A stretch of 31,070 bases of DNA from a virus. The notes under the pieces were generated by a model. It was not told the DNA's origin. It saw only the letters and a program-made list of their open reading frames with translations, and did no database searches. Below are positions 1 through 7,631 of the stretch, piece by piece; the first letter of the stretch is position 1; every line of letters begins with the position of its first letter. Location of the stretch: positions 1 to 31,070 of IMG/VR virus record IMGVR_UViG_3300013772_000037. One strand, given 5' to 3'. A program made the position numbers and the translations under genes.

Positions 1-2
1 GT

Positions 3-74
3 ATAAAGCGCTCCCCAATAGAGGATCGCCACGGTAATTTTAATGTATTCGCATTTGAAAATTGGCTAATTTGA
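3..74 (+). CDS. 3' end of an upstream reading frame (partial)
   Basis: The third frame is open from the first bases of the window to a TGA at 72-74 and reads 23 codons with a protein-like composition (ending HGNFNVFAFENWLI). It is probably the C-terminus of a gene that starts outside the window. It lies in the same frame as, and directly ahead of, the helix-turn-helix reading frame that follows. Too short to assign a family; it may also be chance. Confidence 0.3.
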   Translation: MKRSPIEDRHGNFNVFAFENWLI

Positions 75-431
75 GTTATCATTCATTTTGCAAACAACTT
101 ACGGATACGGCGCAAGAACCTGGGATGGACCCAGGCACGCGCAGCAAAGGAGATCGGCCTGCAGTATAAACAGAACGCAATCAATTCTATAATACGCAAC
201 ATTTCGGACGGTGAACTTCAAAAGCTCCTGCAGGAATTAGGCAACAAATATCAGGTCACCGTCGAACGGTACCAACATTGGGAACTTGGCAAAGCGCACC
301 CTGAACCGGAGATCGAACTGGCCATCGTCGAGGTCTTCCTGGTAATAGACCTCCCCAACTTTTTATACCACGCCCACCAAATAAGTCGACTAGACACAAA
401 TATCATTTGTGTTGAAGATGTTGCTGCATAA
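75..431 (+). pseudogene. XRE-type helix-turn-helix reading frame lacking a standard start codon
   Basis: An open frame of 118 codons runs from just after a TGA (72-74) to TAA at 429-431. It contains no ATG, GTG or TTG near its beginning. Its first residues (NNLRIRRKNLGWTQARAAKE, near nt 93-152) closely match the start of the intact helix-turn-helix gene at 531 (shared GWTQA.AA..IG core). The position equivalent to that gene's ATG is ATC, followed by ATT. The later part (ERYQHWELGKAHPEPEIELA) fits the recognition helix and following helices of the Cro/CI-like fold. About 27 extra residues separate the two halves, which suggests a duplication or a join of two genes. It could be translated from a rare ATT/ATC start, or it could be a decayed repressor. 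A DNA-binding regulatory role is inferred from the fold only. Confidence 0.5.
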
Positions 432-498
432 GAGTACATTACACCCGCACACCAACAGTTTTTTAACTTATAAAAGCAATTCCACCCCTCTTACTAAA

Positions 499-506
499 TA
501 TTTTTG
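499..506 (+). promoter_or_regulatory. candidate Bacteroidota -7 box upstream of the helix-turn-helix gene
   Basis: TATTTTTG matches the Bacteroidota primary-sigma -7 consensus TAnnTTTG and sits 25 bases before the ATG at 531. No convincing -33 TTTG was seen about 19 bases upstream, so this is a weak call based on one half-site. Confidence 0.35.
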
Positions 507-530
507 TAAGGAACAAACCCCAATACCCAC

Positions 531-749
531 ATGCATACGTTTGCAGGAAACCTAAAAAAAGCTCGTGAAGCCAAAGGATGGACACAGGCAAAAGCAGCTA
601 CAAAAATCGGTATCAAACACCACAATCTGTCAGCCTATGAGGAGGGTCGGAGCACTCCATGCCCAATCACGTTTGCAAAGATCGCCCGCGGTTTCGGGAT
701 CACCGATATCGGATTTGCAGACAATAAGGATTTTAAACTAAGCGCATGA
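531..749 (+). CDS. XRE-family helix-turn-helix DNA-binding protein
   Basis: A 72-residue single-domain protein. Residues 5-60 have the Cro/CI-type pattern: a first helix NLKKAREAKGWTQ, a GWTQAKAATKIGI helix-turn-helix entry, then the YEEGRSTPCPITFAKIA segment that follows the recognition helix in this family. The length is that of a minimal Cro- or CI-like regulator with no dimerisation or protease domain. It stands alone upstream of the terminase genes with about 100 bases of untranslated DNA ahead of it containing a TAnnTTTG-like box. Its likely job is control of phage transcription, by inference from fold and position. Its stop overlaps the ATG of the next small frame (ATGA), so the two are probably coupled. 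The preceding reading frame encodes a related but altered domain. Confidence 0.8.
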   Translation: MHTFAGNLKKAREAKGWTQAKAATKIGIKHHNLSAYEEGRSTPCPITFAKIARGFGITDIGFADNKDFKLSA

Positions 750-865
750 AACTCAGCTATCCAACCGCTGGCACCCCTGATTTAAAGCAACGGCAAGCCC
801 GTCGCCGATGGATTCGCAGAATTGGGATAACAATAAAAAAAGTACAACCCAATGGGCGCACCTAA
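746..865 (+). CDS. small basic peptide, unknown function
   Basis: A 39-codon frame starts at an ATG overlapping the stop of the helix-turn-helix gene (ATGA) and ends 14 bases inside the small terminase gene. The product is very basic, with an arginine cluster (QARRRWIRRIGITIKK) in its second half. It could bind nucleic acid, or it could exist mainly to couple translation across the gap. No family recognised. Its support is the coupled start, the absence of any other gene in the space, and the charge pattern. Confidence 0.4.
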   Translation: MKLSYPTAGTPDLKQRQARRRWIRRIGITIKKVQPNGRT

Positions 866-1361
866 AGGAAATAAATATGCTGTCGGCAATAATGGCGGCA
901 GGCCACCGGTGTTCAAAACAGCCAAGAGGTTATTGCAAACTATTGACGAATATTTCATTTACATACTGGGAGAATTCCATTTAGAAAATAGGATCGTAAC
1001 GAATATTGAAACTAACAAGGACGAATTTATCTCTGAAAAAGTTTGGGATCGAAAACCAGAACCGACCACAATAACCGGGTTGACATTGTATTTAGGATTT
1101 TCAAGTCGTGCCTCATTAGATGATTATGAGAAAAAAAACGAAGAGTTTTCGTACATAATAAAAAAGGGCAGATCGCGCGTTGAGCATGAGTATGAAAAAA
1201 ACCTGCATAGCAACAATAACACAGGCTCAATATTCGCCCTGAAAAACATGGGTTGGAAGGACAAAACAGAAGTAGAATCCAACATAACCCAACGAACTGT
1301 AATAATTGATACCACAGGCACCTCAGATAATCAAATTCACCCCGAAGCAGGCGGAAGCTAA
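852..1361 (+). CDS. terS: terminase small subunit
   Basis: A 169-residue protein placed directly before the large terminase subunit. It begins with GAPKGNKYAVGNNGGRPP, the opening typical of small terminase subunits that recognise phage DNA (usually followed by a helix-turn-helix). The centre (TTITGLTLYLGFSSRASLDD) fits a small helical DNA-binding domain, and GSIFALKNMGWKDKTEVE near residue 130-145 is the characteristic tail of this family, where the oligomerisation region ends. The C-terminus overlaps the start of the large subunit by 56 bases. Role: DNA recognition at packaging initiation, as a ring-forming partner of the ATPase. Family and role follow from similarity of motifs and synteny. 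Confidence 0.85.
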   Translation: MGAPKGNKYAVGNNGGRPPVFKTAKRLLQTIDEYFIYILGEFHLENRIVTNIETNKDEFISEKVWDRKPEPTTITGLTLYLGFSSRASLDDYEKKNEEFSYIIKKGRSRVEHEYEKNLHSNNNTGSIFALKNMGWKDKTEVESNITQRTVIIDTTGTSDNQIHPEAGGS

Positions 1362-2712
1362 GCGCGTATCTGAAAACAATACCATCACTCTTTATGGCGG
1401 TGCGATCCGCGGGGGCAAAACATGGTGGCTTATACTTATGTTTTGGGTATTAGCGAAACAATTTCCCCGCAGCCGTTGGGTTATTGTCCGGGCAACAGTG
1501 CCTACTCTCACACTTACAACACTTGTTACACTTCAATCTTTGCTTGATGCAGGGCTAAGTCAGGATGTTACCTCATGGAACGCCCAAACCAAAACAGTTA
1601 CACTTTATAATGGTTCACAAATCATTTTCATGGCAGAGAGCTTTGATACCGATAAGGAATTAAACCGGTTCAGAGGACTTGAAATAAACGGTGGCGGCAT
1701 GGATGAAATAAACGAGTGCCAGGAACTTACCTTCTTAAAAATAATTGAACGTGCGGGGAGCTGGCAGCATAGCCCCGGCTGCCCTATACGAATATTGGCC
1801 ACCTGCAACCCCACAAACAACTGGGTAAAAGAAAGGTTTTATGATAAGTGGGTAAGCGACACGATGCCTAACGGTTGGGCGTACGTGCCAGCAAAGATCG
1901 CAGATAATCCACACCTATCACCTGAGTATGTGGAAGGCCTGAAGATGCTTCCAAAGTTTCAATATATGGTTTTTGTTGATGGAGAGTGGGACGTACAGCT
2001 TAAAACAGGTGGCGAATTCTATAAATGCTTCGAGCTGGATGATCATGTTAAACCAACAAAGTACGATCCATTACTGCCGCTGCACATTTCATGGGATGAT
2101 AATGTTTCACCCTATTTACCCCTTGGAATATTTCAGATACATAAGAACATTGGCGGCTATGAGCTGCAAATGATTGATGAGATATCGGGCATCACACCAA
2201 ACAACACAATCAAATCGGTATGCGCTGAATTCATACGCCGCTATCCTGCGCACGCATATGGGTTGTTTGTGTATGGCGATGCCACAGCACAAAAAGAAGA
2301 TACTAAACTGGAAAAAGGATACAACTTTTTTCGATTGATCACTGAATATCTAAAACAGTACAAGCCACAATTACGGGTAATGACCTACAATCCATCAGTG
2401 GTAATGCGCGGCAATTGGATCAACACTGTGTTTGAAAAAAATATTGGCGGTCTTACATTCACCATTGGGGATAACTGCAAAAAAGCCATAAATGATTTTG
2501 TATTGCTGAAAGAAGCAGCAGACGGAACGAAATCAAAAGACATGGAAACAAACGCAGCAACAAAAGTGCGCTACCAGAAGGTGGGCCACTTTACAGACCT
2601 TTTCGATTACCTGGTCTGCAGTGCTTTTCCCGGGCAGTTTTCAGCATACCAGAAAGGAACCGGCGGCATGACCATAACGGTAGGCCACAACCGGGCAAAA
2701 AATAGTTACTAA
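1306..2712 (+). CDS. terL: terminase large subunit (packaging ATPase/nuclease)
   Basis: A 468-residue DNA-packaging motor. The ATPase half has a Walker A loop at residues 31-39 (GGAIRGGKT) and a Walker B with catalytic Glu near 133-134 (GGGMDEINE). The RNaseH-like nuclease half begins around residue 250 with an acidic strand (HISWDDNVSPYLPL), followed by FVYGDATAQKEDT and a late acidic motif (HFTDLFDYLVC). The start is TTG at 1306, chosen because it gives a normal N-terminus just before the ATPase and overlaps the small subunit frame; no better ATG exists upstream in frame. It acts at the portal vertex, cutting and translocating phage DNA into proheads. Length is normal for the family. Confidence 0.95.
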   Translation: MIPQAPQIIKFTPKQAEAKRVSENNTITLYGGAIRGGKTWWLILMFWVLAKQFPRSRWVIVRATVPTLTLTTLVTLQSLLDAGLSQDVTSWNAQTKTVTLYNGSQIIFMAESFDTDKELNRFRGLEINGGGMDEINECQELTFLKIIERAGSWQHSPGCPIRILATCNPTNNWVKERFYDKWVSDTMPNGWAYVPAKIADNPHLSPEYVEGLKMLPKFQYMVFVDGEWDVQLKTGGEFYKCFELDDHVKPTKYDPLLPLHISWDDNVSPYLPLGIFQIHKNIGGYELQMIDEISGITPNNTIKSVCAEFIRRYPAHAYGLFVYGDATAQKEDTKLEKGYNFFRLITEYLKQYKPQLRVMTYNPSVVMRGNWINTVFEKNIGGLTFTIGDNCKKAINDFVLLKEAADGTKSKDMETNAATKVRYQKVGHFTDLFDYLVCSAFPGQFSAYQKGTGGMTITVGHNRAKNSY

Positions 2713-2716
2713 AATA

Positions 2717-2746
2717 TTTTGTTTTCAATAAATGAATTGTACTTTG
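2717..2746 (+). promoter_or_regulatory. candidate Bacteroidota-type promoter
   Basis: TTTTG (2717-2721) and TACTTTG (2740-2746) are separated by 18 bases, resembling a -33/-7 pair with a -7 box one base shorter than TAnnTTTG. If real, transcription would begin near 2753 and the following gene would start at the second ATG (2766). Weak evidence. Confidence 0.3.
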
Positions 2747-2747
2747 A

Positions 2748-3068
2748 ATGCCTAAAATTAATTTTATGCAACGCAACAACGGACAAGTAACGACTTCGTT
2801 ACAAAAAATTCAAATCAATGTCGGTGAGATCATCGATCAACTGACCTGGCTCGGCACCCAAACGAAAAATCCGGAAACCGTGATCTTTGCCAACAAAGCA
2901 ATGACCCGGATCGAAGAGGTAAAATTATTCGCGAAGGCGGCATGTAACGAGTTACTGCTGGAACCCCCGGTAGAAACAGATGGCCTTCTAAGTTATACAA
3001 AAGCCGAAGGCATACATGGGAAACATGGATATAAATTCCTGCCTTCGCATCAATTAGCAACGGTTTAA
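2748..3068 (+). CDS. hypothetical protein of the packaging/neck region
   Basis: A 106-residue protein with no recognised family. Residues 15-75 are predicted mostly helical (IQINVGEIIDQLTWLGTQ, then TRIEEVKLFAKAACNELL), followed by a short polar tail. No signal peptide or membrane segment. Two starts are possible: ATG 2748 or ATG 2766. The second would be used if the promoter-like pair just upstream is active. It lies between terminase and connector genes on the same strand, so a role in DNA packaging or regulation is possible but unproven. A hairpin follows the gene at 3105-3136. Confidence 0.6.
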   Translation: MPKINFMQRNNGQVTTSLQKIQINVGEIIDQLTWLGTQTKNPETVIFANKAMTRIEEVKLFAKAACNELLLEPPVETDGLLSYTKAEGIHGKHGYKFLPSHQLATV

Positions 3069-3104
3069 TTTTTGGGTTTTTGTAACGGGTTTTCATGTCA
3101 AGCA

Positions 3105-3136
3105 AAGGGCACTCTGAGTGATGAACGGGTGCCCTT
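3105..3136 (+). terminator. hairpin, possible weak terminator
   Basis: AAGGGCAC (3105-3112) pairs perfectly with GTGCCCTT (3129-3136) across a 16-base loop, and an A/T-rich stretch (aataatttt) follows. There is no continuous T run, so it may be a partial terminator or a processing or regulatory hairpin between the genes at 2748 and 3160. Confidence 0.4.
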
Positions 3137-3159
3137 AATAATTTTCAAAAATTCTATAA

Positions 3160-3582
3160 ATGCCATACTACACAAAGAAAGACATGCACGGCCTCAAGGC
3201 TGGAGCGCTCCTGCAGTATAATGAAACAACAAGGAGCTATTATTGCGATGCCGACAATTACACACCCGCTTTTCATTTTCCAGCGGAAATAGTAAGCACC
3301 CCCGGAAACGGTTTTTTTGAATACCGCACCCACGAAGCATGGAGAGCCATGCAATACCCCCTCCCAAAAAGCGAAGCAGAGTTATTCGTTATCGCAAATA
3401 AAAGATTTCCATGGCAAGGCGATATGCACTTCAAAAGGCACGATGCCCAATTACACGCCTTCGTCGAAGGGTGGAAAGCCGCCTGTATCGCCAACACCAA
3501 CTCGGAAATCGCCACAACAAAAGAGCTCACCGAGGCGGAACTAAAATGGCTAAAAACTTTTATATACAAAAATAAAATCTAA
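3160..3582 (+). CDS. hypothetical protein
   Basis: A 140-residue soluble protein without a recognised domain. The N-terminal half is rich in aromatic residues (YYTKKDMHGLKAGALLQYNE, later PAFHFPAEIVS) and looks like a small beta-rich fold. The C-terminal third is helical and charged (TTKELTEAELKWLKTFIYKN). No signal peptide. It sits between the terminase and the connector gene. Codon use and composition resemble the neighbours. A role in packaging or head assembly is only suggested by position. Confidence 0.6.
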   Translation: MPYYTKKDMHGLKAGALLQYNETTRSYYCDADNYTPAFHFPAEIVSTPGNGFFEYRTHEAWRAMQYPLPKSEAELFVIANKRFPWQGDMHFKRHDAQLHAFVEGWKAACIANTNSEIATTKELTEAELKWLKTFIYKNKI

Positions 3583-3648
3583 AGGGTTTAGAAAAATATG
3601 ACCGCAACCAAATCGAAGTCCTAAATTGGGAGAAATCCAATCCCCCCT

Positions 3649-4527
3649 ATGCCGTTTCTGATTGCAAAGGACTTCAGTAAGCAGATACAATCTGATAACT
3701 TAAACCAGGTAATAGGCGGAGATCAAAGCATATCAGCCACAGCACAAGCCACAGCACTGGAGGAAATCACCTCATATCTCATTCAAAAATACGACCTAAC
3801 AAATGCGCTTCAACCATCGAATCCATGGGCGAATACCCAGGCATATAAAGCAGGCAATCAGGTCTATCTTGATGCATCTTTGTACCAACCTGCCACCCTT
3901 TACGTTGTAGGGAATTTTGCGGTTCAGGCCGCAAATTTTTATATCTGCACGACCAATACAACAGGGGTTTTTGCCCCCGGGAGCTGGACGTTAATTGCAC
4001 CTCAATACTCATTTTATTTTGCCCGTTATCCATATACTATGTTTAACTATACAACCCAATACGCGGTCGGTGATCTGGTTTTTTGGAAAGATAGCGCCTA
4101 CACATGCCTGATCGCCACACAACCGCTCAGCCAATCTTCAGCACTTCAGTACGGCAGCTACCAAAACCTGCCGTTGCTGAACGTGGCTCCAGACAATGTG
4201 AACACCGGCGCCTCATATTGGGGAACCGGCGTAGCGTATTCTGTCCCCATTTCAACAGCGATCACTGACACAACCAAGTGGACTGCGGGCGATAACCGCT
4301 CTCAGCAACTGGTTACCTATGCGGTGGACATAACGCTTTATCATTTGCACAGCCGCATTGCGCCAAGAAACATACCAGAGCTAAGAATAGTTAGGCGCAA
4401 CGAAGCCACAAGCTGGCTCAAAGCAGTAAGCCGCGGTGATATCACAGCCAACATCCCAGAATTACAACCAACACAGGGCGCCCGGATCCGGTACGGCGGA
4501 AATATAAAAAATACAAACTCTTTTTGA
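3649..4527 (+). CDS. gp36-type (DUF1320) head-tail connector with inserted chitin-binding-like modules
   Basis: The first 52 residues (FLIAKDF, then ATALEEITSYLIQKYDL) and the last part from about 218 (YAVDITLYHLHSRIAPRNIP, then EATSWLKAVSRGDI) together form the compact helical connector family of Mu gp36/DUF1320, usually about 140 residues. Here the protein is 292 residues because roughly residues 55-210 are inserted. The insert is beta-rich and shows repeated Y..G..V......Y......W patterns (QAYKAGNQVYLDASLYQP; LYVVGNFAVQAANFYIC ... GSWTLI; QYAVGDLVFWKDSAYTC). These resemble carbohydrate-binding module 5/12-like folds. The connector role joins the portal to the tail; the insert would project from the neck. 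Family of the connector halves is a confident call; identity of the insert is inference. Confidence 0.75.
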   Translation: MPFLIAKDFSKQIQSDNLNQVIGGDQSISATAQATALEEITSYLIQKYDLTNALQPSNPWANTQAYKAGNQVYLDASLYQPATLYVVGNFAVQAANFYICTTNTTGVFAPGSWTLIAPQYSFYFARYPYTMFNYTTQYAVGDLVFWKDSAYTCLIATQPLSQSSALQYGSYQNLPLLNVAPDNVNTGASYWGTGVAYSVPISTAITDTTKWTAGDNRSQQLVTYAVDITLYHLHSRIAPRNIPELRIVRRNEATSWLKAVSRGDITANIPELQPTQGARIRYGGNIKNTNSF

Positions 4528-4585
4528 TGCCTTACCCCGTAAAACCACCAACTGGCACGACAGTCCTTTAAAACCCTCGTTTCAC

Positions 4586-4795
4586 ATGGAACAAGATCCA
4601 ATGATAGCTGCGATAGAGATGCTTTTAAAAGCCAAGGGCTCCTGGCTTGTTTATGTTGGTGAGGGCAATGGGACAATTTACATGCAAGGCCTTTCACCAA
4701 AAGAAGCTGAGGGGGTCATCGGATGGCTGGGAGATCAGTGCGACACGAAATACCAACAGGAAGCCGACCTGGATTATATTAATAACCAACAATGA
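4586..4795 (+). CDS. small hypothetical protein
   Basis: A 69-residue acidic protein with an N-terminal helix (MIAAIEMLLKAKGSWLVYVG) and two further short elements (GLSPKEAEGVIGWLGDQC). Family not recognised. Its stop overlaps the portal ATG (ATGA), indicating translational coupling to the portal. In the 58-base gap before it, a 14-codon frame (4527-4571) begins on the connector stop; that frame is too short to call. Confidence 0.6.
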   Translation: MEQDPMIAAIEMLLKAKGSWLVYVGEGNGTIYMQGLSPKEAEGVIGWLGDQCDTKYQQEADLDYINNQQ

Positions 4796-6189
4796 GCAAA
4801 CGCAACCGCATATCGCAGGCAAAGAACTTCCTGAATTTCAACACGCAAAACCTCGGCCAGCAGCAGAACCTAGGCACCAATAAAGCTGACCCCTCCCGCA
4901 ACCTTGCCGAGTATATCTCACCCATACAGCTGACCAGGCTCAGGCAAGACGTCGCCAGCTGGAGAGATTCATTTAATGAAGCAGAGCGGGCATACTACCC
5001 TTTCCGGGTAAAGCAGCAGCGCATGTACATCGATACAATTTTGAACGGCCATGTTTTTGCATTGATGGAACGCCGCAAGGATTTATCCCTGCTGCGGAGC
5101 TTTAAAGTTTGTGACGAGGCCGGCGAACAATCCGACGTACTCACACAAATGATGCAGAAGCAGGTATGGTTCCAGGATTTTATCAGCTACGCAATGGACG
5201 CCTTATTTTTTGGCTACAGCCTGATATCCCTTGGTGACATTGTAAACGAATCAATGCAGGAATCAACACTGGTACCGCGCTGGTTTGTTTCGCCAGATCG
5301 CCACCAGGTAGGCAGCTACATATACTCTCCGAGCGGCAAAGATTTCCGGGAGGCACCGCAAAGCGACTGGCATATTTACGTGAAAACAAAATCCGACAAC
5401 GGAACCAGCCCCTGCGGTTACGGACTATTCCACCAGATAGCCTTATATGAAATTTACTTAAGAAACACAATCGGATACAACGCCGACTTTGTGGAACTAT
5501 ACGCCATGCCCTACCGCGTTGGCAAGACAACCAAAACAACCGATGAGGAAAGATCCCAACTGGAAACGGCGATAAAAAACATGGGCAGCGCTGGATACGC
5601 CATCATTGACCCAATGGATGAAATCGAATTCCTCGAATCAAGGCTGGGCGGAACCGGATACAAGTCTTACGAATCACTCGAGCAGCGCTGCCAGAAGACA
5701 GTATCAAAATTGATCTTAGGTCATGCCGATGCCGTCGATAGCACACCCGGAAAACTTGGCGCCGGCCAGGGAGCCAAAGATGGATCCAACACCGACGGAT
5801 CACCCGTGGGTATGGCGCTCTCCGATAAGCAAGCCCGCGATGCAAAATTTATAGAGCCGATAGTAAACCGCCAGCTCTTCCCACGCCTAAAAACGATTCA
5901 GGAGCTGACCGGATTTAAAGATGTCATCATCCCGGAAGGCTACCACTTTGAATACGTTAATGACAACGAAGACGAGGAGCTCAGAAGCAGGGAAGACACT
6001 ACCAACCTGGTCACGGCGCAGATCGCGCAGACCATGAAAAGCGCAGGCCTGCAGATGGATGCCAAGTATTTCTCAGACCGGACCGGAATCGTAAGTGAGC
6101 TATTGCCACCGCCGCCCGCACCGGTGATTAGTGGGAAGCCAGGACTCAGCGACAAGGCGAAAAATATGCTTAAATATCTTTATAAATAA
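4792..6189 (+). CDS. portal protein, DUF935 (Mu gp29) family
   Basis: A 465-residue portal of the Mu gp29/DUF935 type. Visible family features are the N-terminal block LRQDVASWRDSFNEAERAYY, the core HVFALMERRKDLSLLRSFKV, the DALFFGYSLISLGDI region and the later LETAIKNMGSAGYAIIDPMD with LIDKQ-like QARDAKFIEPIVNRQLFPRL near the C-terminal third. A proline-rich tail (LLPPPPAPVISG) precedes the end. It forms the dodecameric ring at the head vertex through which DNA enters and leaves. It is coupled to the gpF-like gene by a TAATG junction. Length is in the usual range. Confidence 0.9.
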   Translation: MSKRNRISQAKNFLNFNTQNLGQQQNLGTNKADPSRNLAEYISPIQLTRLRQDVASWRDSFNEAERAYYPFRVKQQRMYIDTILNGHVFALMERRKDLSLLRSFKVCDEAGEQSDVLTQMMQKQVWFQDFISYAMDALFFGYSLISLGDIVNESMQESTLVPRWFVSPDRHQVGSYIYSPSGKDFREAPQSDWHIYVKTKSDNGTSPCGYGLFHQIALYEIYLRNTIGYNADFVELYAMPYRVGKTTKTTDEERSQLETAIKNMGSAGYAIIDPMDEIEFLESRLGGTGYKSYESLEQRCQKTVSKLILGHADAVDSTPGKLGAGQGAKDGSNTDGSPVGMALSDKQARDAKFIEPIVNRQLFPRLKTIQELTGFKDVIIPEGYHFEYVNDNEDEELRSREDTTNLVTAQIAQTMKSAGLQMDAKYFSDRTGIVSELLPPPPAPVISGKPGLSDKAKNMLKYLYK

Positions 6190-6977
6190 TGTTTAAGTAC
6201 GCTGCCGAATATATTGAAAAACTCATCAAAGGAATTTTCGACGGAGACATAACCGAACATGACCTGCCGACGAGTTTGTACCATGAAATTGCAGAGTATC
6301 TGAAAGCCGGTCTGTACAAAGGGTACGGGATGACACTTAAGGAATCATTCGGCACCTCAGACCACGAGCTGCTGAGCGAGCTGAGAGAAAATATTTACGC
6401 TTTCAGCGCGGCAAAAACATACCAACAGGTGCGCGACATGACAGACAAACTAACCAACAGCGACGGGGAAGTTATCCCGTTTAATGAATTTAAAGAAGAA
6501 GCTGGACAGATCTTTGACACCTACAACAATGACTATTTAAAAACAGAATACAACACCGCCATCGGCCAGGGACAAATGGCCATCAAATGGAATGAAATAC
6601 AAGCTAACAAAGACATATTGCCTTTTTTGGAGTATTCTACTATCGGCGACGCTTGCGACATTTGCGCTCCTCTGGATGGTTTCACAGCTCCGGTGGATGA
6701 TCCAGCATGGGACACCATAATGCCCCTGAACCATTTTAACTGCGAATGTATCGTAGAGCAACTGGATCAGGAAGAAGGCGAATCAAAGGAAACACCCGAA
6801 ACAGACCGCGACGAGACCCTCGAGAAAGTAACTGGTCGGATGAACGATGTTTTCAAAATGAACCCGGGCAAAGACGCTGTGATTTTTTCGCCTGATCACC
6901 CATACTTTACTGTACCAAAAGCTGACCGGGACTTTGCCCGTGCAAACTTCAATCTCCCAATACCTAAGAAAGACTAA
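6189..6977 (+). CDS. phage head morphogenesis protein, Mu gpF-like
   Basis: A 262-residue minor head protein of the Mu gpF/SPP1 gp7 family. The signature is the cysteine/histidine cluster near residues 156-187: DACDICAPLDG followed by MPLNHFNCECIV, giving C156, C159, H182, C185 and C187. This is the usual C..C....G...P..H.NC.C arrangement, probably metal-binding. The preceding helical region (YNTAIGQGQMAIKWNEIQ) is also typical. It normally follows the portal gene and is carried in the head with the DNA. The C-terminal 65 residues are acidic and less conserved. TAATG overlaps link it to both neighbours. Confidence 0.85.
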   Translation: MFKYAAEYIEKLIKGIFDGDITEHDLPTSLYHEIAEYLKAGLYKGYGMTLKESFGTSDHELLSELRENIYAFSAAKTYQQVRDMTDKLTNSDGEVIPFNEFKEEAGQIFDTYNNDYLKTEYNTAIGQGQMAIKWNEIQANKDILPFLEYSTIGDACDICAPLDGFTAPVDDPAWDTIMPLNHFNCECIVEQLDQEEGESKETPETDRDETLEKVTGRMNDVFKMNPGKDAVIFSPDHPYFTVPKADRDFARANFNLPIPKKD

Positions 6978-7615
6978 TGATCAAAAAACTGACCTACCGT
7001 ACCTCATCTTATCAATTCAGGGAATTGTTTGCCGAATTAATTGATTACGCATCTCTTGAGTTTACCCATTTTTTGGGCGGCTTTGAAAAGGTAGGGGATA
7101 AACCCGGGAGTGATAACAATTCAAAATGGCATGAAAAGTTTTACGCCGGCATGCGCGGCTCTTACTTTATCGATTGTTATAACCATTTTTTATTGAACAT
7201 TATAAGGCCCCAGTTTTCAGAGGCGCTCGTGTACCAAAAATACCCAACACTAAGAATTCAGACACCTAACGGGAAAGGCGTAGCCGCTTACCACATAGAC
7301 TCAGAATACAATCACCCTGTTGAGGAAATAAATATCTGGTTACCATTCACGCATGCAAAAGATTCGGCCAGCATTTACATTGAAAGCGAACCAGGGAAAA
7401 GAGATTATAAGCCACAGGATGTAAAATACGGCGAATACATCATGTTCGAAGGTGGGAGACTTTCACACGGCAACGAAGTAAACAAAACAGGAAAGACACG
7501 GGTTAGCATTGACATGAGAGTAATTCCAAACTCAAAGTTTAAGCCAAGTGAACTGAAAGGGCTGGCCTATGGGAGGGCCCGTAAAATTGGAGACTACTAT
7601 GAAATTATAAAATAA
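6977..7615 (+). CDS. 2-oxoglutarate/Fe(II)-dependent oxygenase-like protein
   Basis: A 212-residue protein with a double-stranded beta-helix oxygenase signature. It has an HxD pair at H106/D108 (AAYHIDSEYNHP), a distal H164 (GRLSHGNEVNKTG) and an Arg at 175 (KTRVSIDMRVIP) in the place that binds 2-oxoglutarate. The surrounding pattern (EEINIWLPFTHA, SIYIESEPGKRDYKP, VKYGEYIMFEGG) resembles StrG-like or sugar-cluster dioxygenases. Such enzymes hydroxylate or oxidise small molecules, sugars or protein side chains; the substrate here is unknown. It begins at the gpF stop (TAATGA) and is thus embedded in the head operon. It is not a known virion component of Mu-like phages, so it is likely an accessory cargo gene. 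Confidence 0.7.
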   Translation: MIKKLTYRTSSYQFRELFAELIDYASLEFTHFLGGFEKVGDKPGSDNNSKWHEKFYAGMRGSYFIDCYNHFLLNIIRPQFSEALVYQKYPTLRIQTPNGKGVAAYHIDSEYNHPVEEINIWLPFTHAKDSASIYIESEPGKRDYKPQDVKYGEYIMFEGGRLSHGNEVNKTGKTRVSIDMRVIPNSKFKPSELKGLAYGRARKIGDYYEIIK

Positions 7616-7631
7616 TCCAACGTCATCTACT

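Noticed and set aside
251-439. 62-codon minus-strand frame in the first regulatory region
   Set aside because: The plus frame here encodes a helix-turn-helix sequence with family similarity; the minus product is Ser/Trp-rich without features.
3779-4033. 84-codon minus-strand frame opposite the connector
   Set aside because: No recognisable domain, and it lies wholly inside a well-supported plus-strand gene.
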